Shown: positions 9,476 through 17,916 of the stretch, piece after piece | Numbering within the stretch: the stretch's first letter is position 1 | How the letters are laid out: each line of letters starts with the position of its first letter | Assembly: GCA_040766325.1 (NCBI GenBank) | Contig: JAXGQR010000002.1 | Span: 248,001-312,000, forward strand | DNA: 64,000 nucleotides | Reading direction: 5' to 3' | Source: Dehalobacterium sp040766325 | GTDB lineage: Bacteria; Bacillota; Dehalobacteriia; Dehalobacteriales; Dehalobacteriaceae | Program-made: the position numbers and the translations under genes | Notes under the pieces: generated by a model | The model's database searches: none | The model's input: only the letters and a program-made list of their open reading frames with translations | What the model was told of the DNA's origin: nothing

Positions 9476-10062
9476 TAAATTTTCCTCGGTGTGATAAATT
9501 TTTTCTTCTGCTTGGTGATAAGGGACTCTTCTTTTTTGATACGAAAAATCCGAACTTTTCTAGCCGGTTGAGGAACAAAGGAAAGAGGATGCTCAGCTGC
9601 TTCTCCTTGTTTCTCCAAAATTTTGTAATATAGTTCCGTAAATAAAGCAATAGCTACCCCATATATTAAGTGCGCCACCAGGGTAACCAAAATGCCTAAG
9701 GAATCCTGATGCAGTTTATTTTCCACAGATTGTCCCAGTAAGGTGCCAAAGACAACAACCCATAAAAAGAGACCTAAACCAGGCCCTTTTAGCCATAAGT
9801 TTTCCTTGCCTAAAAAATCCAGCGCATAAAGAAAGACGATTGCGATGGAGGCAGTCATCACCAAGTCTGCTATCCCGCCAATTAAATAAGCATAAGGAGT
9901 AAATAAATCCTCCTTAGGTAAAAATCTCGTTGCCACAATCTGCCAAAAAACAACATTAGACCACCCCAAAAGATAGCCTAGGTAATTGAATGTTAACTTG
10001 ACAATATCGGCTAAAACTCCGATTATAACACCTGCAAATATCTTATCTGTTAAAATCCTCAT
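9475..10062 (-). CDS. Four- to five-helix membrane protein of unknown function
   Basis: About 195 aa. Hydrophobic helices lie near residues 8-28, 55-80, 88-110 and 120-145, and the last 45 residues form a basic tail (KKEESLITKQKKK). I do not recognise a family. The chosen start is ATG 10062 behind AAAGG; a GTG nine bases upstream is possible. It stands alone between the ccm operon and the glycosyltransferase remnant and has its own terminator. The layout (paired helices, polar loops, no catalytic motif) is like that of the small uncharacterised membrane proteins common in Clostridia. Confidence 0.7.
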   Translation of the reverse strand: MRILTDKIFAGVIIGVLADIVKLTFNYLGYLLGWSNVVFWQIVATRFLPKEDLFTPYAYLIGGIADLVMTASIAIVFLYALDFLGKENLWLKGPGLGLFLWVVVFGTLLGQSVENKLHQDSLGILVTLVAHLIYGVAIALFTELYYKILEKQGEAAEHPLSFVPQPARKVRIFRIKKEESLITKQKKKFITPRKI

Positions 10063-10204
10063 TCCATTCACCTTTTACTACTTTTAATGTTTAGTTTACC
10101 AAAAGAAGATGCTTTTATGCCCAAATAAGGACACGCCATCATCTCACATTCATTTTTTTTTTACATATCATAAAAAGGACATTAGTATTGGAAGGAGGTG
10201 TACT

Positions 10205-11106
10205 ATGACCCTGCCCGAAATATCCATCATCATTCCCTGTCGTAACGAAGGAAAAAACATTACCCTTACCATTGATTCCATAATTAAGAATAAGACTATA
10301 TTGAAATATGAAATCATTGTTGTTGATGACGGCTCCACAGACCATTGTTGTCGCAACCTGACCAGTAATTTTCCTCATCAAAAAATCACTTTGCTCAATT
10401 CTCATGGCCAAGGTGCCTGTTTTGCACGTAACATTGGTGCCCTCCATGCTCGGGGCGAATATCTTCTTTTTTGTGATGCACATATTTTTGTCCAGCCTTT
10501 CTGGTTAGAAAAACTTTTAGTTTGTTTTAATGAACCGGGCATCGGCATTGTTGCTCCGGGGATTTCATCTTGTCAAAATCCCTCTGCAATAGGCTATGGC
10601 TTTACTCTAAATGAATCCTTTGGCGTGGAATGGCTTCCTGCTCCATTACAAGCGGCTCCGGTATTAATTGCTCCCGGTGCCTGCGCCTTGATCCCCCAAA
10701 AATATTCCGAGAAGCCGGAGGTTTTGATCAGGGTTTACAGGTATGGGGGCACGAGGATGTGGAGCTGTCTTTAAGATACTGGCTTTTGGGACATCAAGTT
10801 CTCGTTACTCCTGAGGTAACTATCCAACATATTTTTCGAGAGCAACATCCCTATGCGATTGAGATGAAAAATGTTTATTACAATTATTTACGTATTGCTC
10901 TTTTTGTCACCTCAATCCTCAACGCATCAAAAAACTCTTACGTCTGATCATGGACTTTCCCCAAAGCAGAGGACATTATTTCCGACATGATGCTGAGTGA
11001 TGTCTATCTCCAGCGGCAAAATAATTTATCTAAACGTCAATTTGATGATGATTGGTTATTTCGTAAGTTTTTAGTTTTCTTTTTAGTTTTAGAGCCTTTA
11101 ATATAA
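10205..11106 (+). pseudogene. GT-A glycosyltransferase (GT2/GT27-like) with several frameshifts
   Basis: ATG 10205 behind GGAGG. The first 160 residues are a GT-A fold: SIIIPCRNEG, VVDDGSTD, and FCDAH as the DxD-like metal site. The frame breaks in a C5A5 run (about 10693-10702). The next frame gives REAGGFDQGLQVWGHEDVEL, which resembles the WGGEnxE motif of polypeptide GalNAc-transferase-like enzymes. Two further changes of frame (about 10910 and 10990) lead to a tail reading RQFDDDWLFRKF, ending at 11106. Reassembled, it is about 300 aa. It ends within the ribosome-binding site of the LysM gene, so the two were probably one operon. Three breaks in 900 bases suggest a pseudogene. Confidence 0.78.
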
Positions 11107-11118
11107 GGAGGTTATGCC

Positions 11119-12282
11119 GTGAAAATCTATTTCTTTAAACCCGGTGACACCCTGTATAAAATTGCCCAGCGTTTCCATACCACGGTAGAAGAGTTACTGA
11201 CCATTAATAGAAACCTGGATCTTGATCATATTTTAACGTATCAGCCGATCATGGTCCCTCAATATGCGACTACTCGTAAAGCAGCACCGGAAGAAGTCAT
11301 CAAGGACTATGACAACCCACAGCTGCCTCAACCGGAGTATGGTTTCTCCCAAGATTCAGATTGGGAAAACACCCGCAGTCCTATACGAGTCTATATTGTA
11401 CAGCCTGGAGATACTCTCTTTGCTATCGCTCAGCGTTTTGGCACCACTGTAAATGCAATTGTGACCTTGAATAATATCCAAAACCCTGACCAGATTACTC
11501 CCGGGCAGCGGCTGTTAATATTTACACCAGGTCCCACTCCGGCGCCTACGCCTGCACCTACCCCTACGCCGCGCCCGCCCAGAACTTATGTGGTGCAGCC
11601 GGGGGATACTCTCTTTGCTATTGCACGGCGCTTCGGCACTACCGTGGAGGCGATCGTGGAATTAAATAATATCGCGGATCCGGATGATATCGCTCCGGGA
11701 CAAGCGTTACTTATTCCCCAGCCTACACCCACTCCATCACCTACACCTACCCCTACCCCGCGTCCGCCCAGAACTTATGTGGTACAGCCGGGGGATACTC
11801 TCTTTGCTATTGCACGGCGCTTCGGCACCACCGTGGAGGCGATCGTGGAATTAAATAATATCGCGGATCCGGATGATATCGCTCCGGGACAACGTTTACT
11901 TATTCCCCAGCCTACACCCACTCCATCACCTACACCTACCCCTACACCGCGTCCGCCCAGAACTTATGTGGTACAGCCGGGGGATACTCTCTTTGCTATT
12001 GCACGGCGCTTCGGCACCACCGTGGAGGCGATCGTGGAATTAAATAATATCGCGGATCCGGATGATATCGCTCCGGGACAACGTTTACTTATTCCCCGGC
12101 CTACACCCACTCCATCACCTACCCCTACGCCGCGCCCGCCCAGAACTTATGTGGTGCAGCCGGGGGATACTCTCTTTGCTATTGCACGGCGCTTCGGCAC
12201 CACCGTGGAGGCGATCGTGGAATTAAATAATATCGCGGATCCGGATGATATCGCTCCGGGAGAAAGAATACTTATCCCCTAA
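11119..12282 (+). CDS. Six-LysM repeat protein with Thr-Pro linkers
   Basis: 387 aa, GTG start behind AGGAGG. Six LysM domains (about 1-48, 90-137, 155-201, 218-264, 281-327, 342-387), each built on VQPGDTLFAIA and an LNNI..PD.I.PGQ.L.IP ending; the last four are nearly identical. They are joined by linkers rich in PTPTPSPTP. LysM binds N-acetylglucosamine in peptidoglycan, chitin or spore cortex. There is no signal peptide and no catalytic domain: the protein begins directly with LysM1. That fits a spore coat/cortex morphogenetic or cytoplasm-released wall-binding protein (inference). Confidence 0.9.
   Translation: MKIYFFKPGDTLYKIAQRFHTTVEELLTINRNLDLDHILTYQPIMVPQYATTRKAAPEEVIKDYDNPQLPQPEYGFSQDSDWENTRSPIRVYIVQPGDTLFAIAQRFGTTVNAIVTLNNIQNPDQITPGQRLLIFTPGPTPAPTPAPTPTPRPPRTYVVQPGDTLFAIARRFGTTVEAIVELNNIADPDDIAPGQALLIPQPTPTPSPTPTPTPRPPRTYVVQPGDTLFAIARRFGTTVEAIVELNNIADPDDIAPGQRLLIPQPTPTPSPTPTPTPRPPRTYVVQPGDTLFAIARRFGTTVEAIVELNNIADPDDIAPGQRLLIPRPTPTPSPTPTPRPPRTYVVQPGDTLFAIARRFGTTVEAIVELNNIADPDDIAPGERILIP
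11581..12281 (+). repeat. Tandem coding repeats in the LysM gene (189, 189, 183 bp)
   Basis: Repeat units begin at 11581, 11770, 11959 and 12142, each starting AGAACTTATGTGGT. Units are almost identical at the nucleotide level, including third positions, which points to recent duplication or ongoing gene conversion. The last spacing is 6 bases shorter because one linker lacks two residues. Confidence 0.95.
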
Positions 12283-12307
12283 TATAAATTGATCAAATAC
12301 ACAAAAA

Positions 12308-12340
12308 GGCTGTAGACAATTAATATCAATGTCTACAGCC
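12308..12340 (+). terminator. Hairpin after the LysM gene
   Basis: Perfect 11-bp stem (GGCTGTAGACA / TGTCTACAGCC) with an 11-base loop, 25 bases after the LysM stop. The following tract is only moderately T-rich, so it may be a terminator or an RNA-stabilising hairpin. Confidence 0.6.
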
Positions 12341-12457
12341 TGTATTAATTGACTTTGTTTGATAAAAGATAGTGATCTTAAAAAAATCCTGATATAATGA
12401 GAAAAGTATTCTTTGATCAATGAAGAGGTCATGAAAGTCGGGAGGTCGATTCGGGCC

Positions 12458-13216
12458 ATGAAACACCAGGAACAGCAACTGAAAAAACTATTGCAGGCTA
12501 TACAAAATAATGAAATAAGTGTTGAAGAAGGAATAGAGGAATTAAAAATTCTTCCTTTTAAGGATTTAGGTTTTGCAAAAATTGATCAGCATCGGGAACT
12601 GCGTCAAAATCACCCGGAGACCGTCTTTTGCCAAGGAAAAACCCCCAAACAAATTCAAGGCATTTTTAATCATCTGGCGCAACACCACATGAATATCCTG
12701 GGTACCCGCGCCGATGAAGAAGCTTTTCGGGCAGTTAAAGAGGTTTGCCCCCAAGCCGAATATCATCCTTTGTCCCGGATGGTAATCGTCAATCGCATAC
12801 CTGTCAAAAAAAATAAGGGTTTGATTTTAGTGGTAAGTGCTGGAACCGCCGATCTGCCGGTTGCGGAAGAAGCTGCTCTCACAGCAGAAGTTATGGGTAA
12901 TCAGGTAGAATGCCTTTATGATGTGGGCGTAGCAGGCATCCATCGCCTTTTGGCCCATACTGATAAGCTGCGCGCAGCCAATGTCTTGATTGCCGTTGCC
13001 GGAATGGAAGGAGCCTTGGCCAGCGTCGTCGGTGGTCTCGTTTCTCGTCCGGTGATTGCCGTACCTACCAGCGTCGGTTACGGAGCTAATTTTCAAGGTC
13101 TTTCCGCGCTTTTATGTATGTTAAACAGCTGTGCCGCCGGCGTTGGAGTAGTTAATATTGATAATGGTTTCGGGGCAGGGCGACTGGCGGCAATTATCAA
13201 TGAGGATCCGAGGTGA
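12458..13216 (+). CDS. larB: LarB, NaAD carboxylase/hydrolase for the nickel-pincer cofactor
   Basis: 252 aa from ATG 12458 (GGGAGG 12 bases upstream; TTG 12413 or ATG 12431 would extend it). PurE-like fold: the C-terminal half, from about 125, contains VVSAGTADLPVAEEA, an AGMEGALASVVGG loop and PTSVGYGA, as in LarB/AIR carboxylase relatives. LarB carboxylates the pyridinium ring of nicotinic acid adenine dinucleotide and cleaves it to give P2CMN. It leads the larB-larC-larE operon; a TATAAT at 12393-12398 is a likely -10. No larA racemase lies in the window, so the user enzyme is elsewhere. Confidence 0.93.
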   Translation: MKHQEQQLKKLLQAIQNNEISVEEGIEELKILPFKDLGFAKIDQHRELRQNHPETVFCQGKTPKQIQGIFNHLAQHHMNILGTRADEEAFRAVKEVCPQAEYHPLSRMVIVNRIPVKKNKGLILVVSAGTADLPVAEEAALTAEVMGNQVECLYDVGVAGIHRLLAHTDKLRAANVLIAVAGMEGALASVVGGLVSRPVIAVPTSVGYGANFQGLSALLCMLNSCAAGVGVVNIDNGFGAGRLAAIINEDPR

Positions 13217-13223
13217 AGAGAAA

Positions 13224-14425
13224 ATGAAAACAGCTTATTTTGATTGTTTTTCCGGTATCAGCGGCAATATGATCATTGGTGCTTTCTTATCGGCCGGTGT
13301 GCCGTTTGATTATCTAAAAAGAGAATTATCTAAGTTACCCATAGATAATGAATACGAGCTCGTTACAAAAAGCGTCACGAAGCAAGGTATTGGCGCTTGT
13401 TTTTTTGACGTTACGTTATGTGCTAACCATAGTCCTCATTCGCGTCATCTCCACGATATCCAAGAATTAATCGAACAAAGCACCTTAGACGGTGAGGTAA
13501 AAAAACTATCCCTAAAAATTTTTCAACGTTTGGGGCTTGCCGAAGCAACGGTGCATGGTTGTTCCTTGAACGAGGTTCATTTTCATGAGGTAGGCGGCGT
13601 GGATGCTATCATTGATATTGTGGGTGCCGCCATATGTTACCACTACCTAAACATTGATCAAGTGTTTGCTTCTCCTCTTCACGTAGGCTGCGGCATGGTT
13701 AAATGCGCCCATGGAATGATGCCTGTTCCAGCACCGGCTACTGCGCTACTGTTAAAAGGAGTCCCCATATATAGTACAGAGGTTAAAGGGGAGCTGGTCA
13801 CCCCCACCGGAGCTGCAATCCTCACAAGCCTTACCGACAAATTTGGCTCCCTTCCTCTTTTAGCACCGGATATTATCGGTTATGGAGCCGGTACCTGGGA
13901 TTTGCCTATTCCTAATCTAGTACGCCTGTACCTTGGCCAAGAAACAGGATCTGTCCTAAAAAAGGAGCAGGCGACAATCCTGGAAGCAACCATTGATGAC
14001 ATGAATCCTGAGTTTTATCCTTTTCTCATGGACAAGCTTTTCCAGGCGGGGGCAGCGGACGTTTTCCTCACACCGATTCAGATGAAAAAGAATCGGCCGG
14101 GCATCTTGGTCACCATTACCAGCCCTCTTGTCAATCACCAACCAATCCTGGATGTCCTCTTTGCCGAATCTACAACCCTCGGCATCAGGGCCCCATCCTG
14201 TGGAAAGATATGTACTCACCATTACCTTTCATACTGTAGAAACAAAGATTAGGAGCTGTTCGGGTAAAAGCAGGAGAAAACAGTTGCAAGCGGATCTGCC
14301 AAACCTTTTCTATGATCTCTGAGGGCTTGTCGTCTCTGGCAGAAAAAACAGGGATCCCGTTAAAAGATATTTACTTGGAAGCACAAACGCAAGGATATCA
14401 GCTTCTGGGAAAGAATCTGAGATAG
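13224..14425 (+). CDS. larC: LarC, nickel insertion protein, C-terminus spread over three frames
   Basis: ATG 13224 behind GAGGTGA, 7 bases after larB. The first frame gives about 322 good LarC residues (FDCFSGISGNM, FHEVGGVDAIID, TPTGAAIL) up to TTLGIR. The family sequence then continues +1 as PHPVERYVLTITFHTVETK (14191-14253), and after a second +1 step as LGAVRVKAGENSCKR to a TAG ending at 14425. Total length, about 400 aa, matches LarC. LarC is the CTP-dependent nickel insertase of the pincer cofactor, and in Lactobacillus plantarum it is made through a programmed ribosomal frameshift between larC1 and larC2. Two +1 steps here may be recoding, decay or sequence error. Confidence 0.88.
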
Positions 14426-14484
14426 AGCTGAGTAGAATTAGAAGATAGTTTAATCGAGTTTTATTCCAGAAAGGATGGGATCTT

Positions 14485-15300
14485 GTGGAAGTTAACCCTC
14501 AAAAAATTACCCAACTGGAGGATTACCTAAAGCAGTTAAGGAAAGTAGCCGTTGCTTTTTCCGGCGGAGTAGATAGCGCCTTTTTAGCCGCTGCCGCCTA
14601 CCGGGCTCTTGGAGAAAACAGCCTTGCGGTTACAGCTGATTCCCCAGCCTTTTCCCAGAGGGAAAAAGAGGATGCCGCTTTAACGGCGGCTCAAATCGGC
14701 ATCAAGCACCAGTTTATCGTAACCGACGAATTAAATAATAGTAAATTTGCCACCGGTCCTTCTGATCGCTGCTACTATTGTAAAAAGGATCGATTTACCA
14801 TAATGCGTGACTGGGCAAAAGAACATGGCTATCACTGGATTCTTGAAGGCAGCAATATTGATGATTTAAAAGATTACCGTCCCGGCATGAAGGGTCTGGC
14901 AGAAGTGGAGGGAGTAAAAAGCCCCCTTCTGGAAATGGGGTTTTCCAAAGAAGAAATTCGAGCAGGAGCCAAGAATTGGGGGTTACCGGTTTGGGATAAA
15001 CCGGCGGCAGCCTGTCTGGTGTCCCGCTTGGCTTATGGACTGCCTATCACCACAGAAAACTTAAGACAGGTTGAACTGGCAGAAGAAGTTGTGCGTCAAT
15101 TCGTCCCAGGACAAATTCGGGTACGTCATCATGGCAGTTTGGCGCGCATAGAAGTGGAAACTTCCTCAATTCCTCTTCTTGTAGAGCCCGGCGTGATGGC
15201 GCAAATGGTAGAAAAATTAAAAAAACTTGGTTTCACCTATGTAACCCTGGATCTCACCGGATACCGAATGGGCAGCATGAATCAAACCTTGGAGGATTAA
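14485..15300 (+). CDS. larE: LarE, ATP-dependent sulfur transferase for the nickel-pincer cofactor
   Basis: 271 aa, GTG start. N-terminal PP-loop ATPase with SGGVDS at 26-31; LarE converts the carboxylates of P2CMN to thiocarboxylates. C177 in KPAAACLVSR matches the sacrificial cysteine of L. plantarum LarE. This protein also has C96 and C99 in a CYYCK motif, giving a three-cysteine set like that of LarE proteins that carry a [4Fe-4S] cluster and act catalytically. It is the last gene of the lar operon, followed by a terminator. Confidence 0.93.
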   Translation: MEVNPQKITQLEDYLKQLRKVAVAFSGGVDSAFLAAAAYRALGENSLAVTADSPAFSQREKEDAALTAAQIGIKHQFIVTDELNNSKFATGPSDRCYYCKKDRFTIMRDWAKEHGYHWILEGSNIDDLKDYRPGMKGLAEVEGVKSPLLEMGFSKEEIRAGAKNWGLPVWDKPAAACLVSRLAYGLPITTENLRQVELAEEVVRQFVPGQIRVRHHGSLARIEVETSSIPLLVEPGVMAQMVEKLKKLGFTYVTLDLTGYRMGSMNQTLED

Positions 15301-15373
15301 CAGGAATAAGAAGTAAGCATTTTTCATACTTTTCAAATAGCTTGAGCGCCTCACATTTATTTCTGAAAATAAA

Positions 15374-15402
15374 AATAAACGGGTGCCAATTCCCCGTTTA
15401 TT
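15374..15402. terminator. Bidirectional terminator between larE and the 15457 gene
   Basis: Stem AATAAACGGG / CCCGTTTATT with a 9-base loop, flanked by A-rich and T-rich sequence. It lies between convergent genes and could serve both. Confidence 0.65.
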
Positions 15403-15456
15403 AATAGCTGGTTTGAACGAATCTCTTTAAATTTAAATCTCACTTTTAATCCAATT

Positions 15457-17004
15457 TCAACTAAAAAACTCAGTGATTTTTTGCCGGGCACGAGCTTTCT
15501 GCAGATTATCCCCGGGCTGATTCAGAAATGGTGCTGCCAGTTCCTTTTGGTTAAGCAGATATTTCTTCAGTTTAATTTGTAAAACTGGATCATTAGTTTT
15601 TCTATATACCTCCAAAGCAGGATCAACGCCAGCAGGTCCGGACTGATATAAAATCGCCGTATCGAAATCATTAAGTGTGCCGGAAAGATAGCGATCTGCA
15701 TTGTAACTAACAACAATCCTGTCCGGATCCATCAAGCAAAGAGTGCAGAGCATTACGACGCCTATACCTAAAGCCAATCGAGCAATGGAGAACTGCCATT
15801 TTTGCAGCGCGATTACTCCGCCGCATATCATCGCCAGAAAGATCATAAACATACATGGCAACAACCGACGGATAGACAGTCCATATACACCAATATACAT
15901 CGCCATCTTGCTTAAGGCTGTGGCAATCAGTACCAAGGTTAAAAGAGCCAGCAAAGAATTCAGCACCTTAAGAACCGGACTGTTGGGCTTTAAGCTCTGC
16001 TTTTTATGCAAGAGATTCACGGCGATCAGCACAGACAGGTTAATAGCAGCAATGCGGCACAATTCAAAAAATCCGCTTCGGGCATATTCGGCATATACTA
16101 GCCAACCCTCAGGACGTTCTCCGGCAAAAGCAGAGAAGAAATATGGCAGCTGGCTCCCAATAAAAACCACATAGAGTGTACATAAAAATCCTAATAATGT
16201 GTAAATAGTAGTCATAGGCAATATGCGCCAGGTAGCAAAGGTCTGTAGGACACCCTCTTCTTTGATACTATCATAGCCTCTCTTATGGACACTCCCGGCA
16301 ACCAGTCCGAAGATATAGGCTGCGATAGGAATAGCCAGCAAACCTTGAAGGATCAACTTCATTAAGTCCTCACTTATACCCTGGACATAAGTATACATTC
16401 CCTTGATGATTCTATAAAAACCACCGCTGTCGGCCTCCATCAACAGAGGTACGACCATGATGCCCACCATGAGCGCCAGAATGAGACCCAGTCCGATAGA
16501 AAAAACGTGTCTTTCCCCAGCTCTTTTGGTACTGCTTAAAGAAGCAAGGCTTTTATACTGACAACCGAAATTTCTGAAAGGGATGAAAAACACACCGTTC
16601 AAGCCGTCCAACGGAAACCAGTTACTGGTTTTCCCTAGAAGAAGGATACCTGTGGCAGAGATTACCCAGTATACGGCGCTGGAGAATAACAACAAGCTGC
16701 GCCATGGCTCCAAACCATTACTGCTCCAAAGAGAAAAGCTAATTCCCGTAAGCACTACCACGGCTAGCCAGAACCACCCGGCCTTTGATATCTGTATGCC
16801 CTTTTTCATGAAATACAAGGTAACTGAACTGGTGTAGCCCAGGGTAAATAATGTTACACCCCAACCCTGCCAGGAAAAGAGCACCCAGCGAGCGAAAAAA
16901 AATCCCAGTACAAACACAGCCAGAGCAAAAATAACATCTTTATGGTCAGCCAAAAAAGGTTCAGTTTTATGTGGTACATCTTCCCAAATAAAATTCTCTT
17001 GCAT
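15457..17004 (-). CDS. DUF4153/DUF4173-type polytopic membrane protein
   Basis: About 515 aa from ATG 17004 (AGGAGG, 8-base spacing; an upstream in-frame start is less likely). About a dozen hydrophobic helices follow a short cytoplasmic N-terminus. Near the C-terminus SKMAMYIGVYGLSIRRLLP and NADRYLSGTLNDFDTAILY resemble the end of DUF4153/DUF4173 proteins. Function unknown. It is the last gene of a three-gene unit with an XRE regulator and a DUF2975 protein, so it may be the regulated output of that cassette. Confidence 0.75.
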   Translation of the reverse strand: MQENFIWEDVPHKTEPFLADHKDVIFALAVFVLGFFFARWVLFSWQGWGVTLFTLGYTSSVTLYFMKKGIQISKAGWFWLAVVVLTGISFSLWSSNGLEPWRSLLLFSSAVYWVISATGILLLGKTSNWFPLDGLNGVFFIPFRNFGCQYKSLASLSSTKRAGERHVFSIGLGLILALMVGIMVVPLLMEADSGGFYRIIKGMYTYVQGISEDLMKLILQGLLAIPIAAYIFGLVAGSVHKRGYDSIKEEGVLQTFATWRILPMTTIYTLLGFLCTLYVVFIGSQLPYFFSAFAGERPEGWLVYAEYARSGFFELCRIAAINLSVLIAVNLLHKKQSLKPNSPVLKVLNSLLALLTLVLIATALSKMAMYIGVYGLSIRRLLPCMFMIFLAMICGGVIALQKWQFSIARLALGIGVVMLCTLCLMDPDRIVVSYNADRYLSGTLNDFDTAILYQSGPAGVDPALEVYRKTNDPVLQIKLKKYLLNQKELAAPFLNQPGDNLQKARARQKITEFFS

Positions 17005-17023
17005 AGGACTTGCCTCCTTGTGT

Positions 17024-17233
17024 TTAGTCTCCTTCACGATATTCCAGGATATCTCCGGGCTGACAGTCCAGTGCCTTGCAGATGGCCTCCATAGTAGAGA
17101 AGCGAATCGCTTTTGCCTTTCCCGTTTTCAGGATGGAAAGATTGGCCTGACTAATACCAATCTTCTCGGCCAGTTCACCGGATGATATTTTCCTCTTTGC
17201 CATCACAACATCTAAATTTACGATGATTGGCAT
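17024..17233 (-). CDS. Small XRE-family DNA-binding protein
   Basis: 69 aa, nearly all a Cro/C1-type helix-turn-helix: ISSGELAEKIGISQANLSILKTG, then the FSTMEAICKALDCQPGDIL helix typical of the YozG-like subgroup. ATG behind GGGAGG. It sits between a DUF2975 membrane protein (upstream) and the DUF4153-like protein (downstream). This XRE-DUF2975 pairing recurs in Firmicutes, where the regulator probably controls its own operon (inference). Confidence 0.88.
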   Translation of the reverse strand: MPIIVNLDVVMAKRKISSGELAEKIGISQANLSILKTGKAKAIRFSTMEAICKALDCQPGDILEYREGD

Positions 17234-17247
17234 AATCCATCCCTCCC

Positions 17248-17697
17248 TTATACAGTGAAATCTACTTCATGCTGAAGGTCCACGGCTTTTGCCACCACAT
17301 TTTTCACTACACGCACGATTAATCCCATAAAAGCAGCAGAAATAGCCACAAAAATCCACGGCAAATAGTAAAATGCAGATAAAAAAGCAACTGCAGCCCC
17401 CAAAAAACAGCTCCAAGAAATTCTCCTCAATCGTTCTACATTAATGGGGATAAACACTTCTTCTGCTTCAATCCGGTTCAGTAGACGCAAAAGGCAATAA
17501 AGAAGATAAGCTGCAGGAACAAATCCTGTATAGATAGTAGTAAGAAAAAACGTCTCCCTGCCCATAAGATCTGCCCGGGAAAAACTCAGGAACCAGCGGA
17601 CCAGCCAGGGGGCAAAAACCGCGACTACGATCAGCACACCGATAAAAAGAAAGATACACATTTTGCTGAGACTAATAGATTTCTCTCCATTCCACAT
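17248..17697 (-). CDS. DUF2975 domain membrane protein
   Basis: 149 aa with four transmembrane helices (about 12-32, 48-68, 90-110, 115-135) and a cytoplasmic segment, RIEAEEVFIPINVERLRRIS, between the second and third, matching DUF2975. ATG behind AGGAGG. First gene of the three-gene unit with the XRE regulator. Biochemical role unknown; by context a membrane partner or sensor for the small regulator. Confidence 0.85.
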   Translation of the reverse strand: MWNGEKSISLSKMCIFLFIGVLIVVAVFAPWLVRWFLSFSRADLMGRETFFLTTIYTGFVPAAYLLYCLLRLLNRIEAEEVFIPINVERLRRISWSCFLGAAVAFLSAFYYLPWIFVAISAAFMGLIVRVVKNVVAKAVDLQHEVDFTV

Positions 17698-17859
17698 AAA
17701 ATCATCCTCCTGTCGGGGTAGAAAATACTCTAATGTTGGCTGAAGTATAGCATATTATTTATTGAATTGCAATGTTTATTTATCGTTTATCGATATATTT
17801 TTTACGTTTTAGGATATAGACTCTTTTTTTAACTTATATAATGTTTGCTTTTTAAGCAT

Positions 17860-17889
17860 AAAAAAACCGTTAAGATCTGGTCCTAACGG
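17860..17889 (-). terminator. Intrinsic terminator after trmO
   Basis: On the minus strand CCGTTAGGA pairs (one mismatch) with TCTTAACGG and is followed by TTTTTTTA. It lies 28 bases after the trmO stop. Confidence 0.8.
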
Positions 17890-17916
17890 GTAGTTTATAA
17901 TGCCTTTATCAAAATG

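Noticed and set aside
9234..9650. 138-residue open frame on the minus strand
   Set aside because: It overlaps the real 9475-10062 gene and its terminator in another frame, is low in complexity and has no ribosome-binding site.
11571..12282. Regular repeats that might be taken for a CRISPR array
   Set aside because: The 183-189 bp period, full coding frame and LysM domains show coding repeats. CRISPR repeats are short, non-coding and separated by unique spacers.
12393..12457. TTGATA as a -35 for the TATAAT before larB
   Set aside because: The spacing to TATAAT is 28 bases, too long; only the -10 is supported, so no separate promoter feature was listed.
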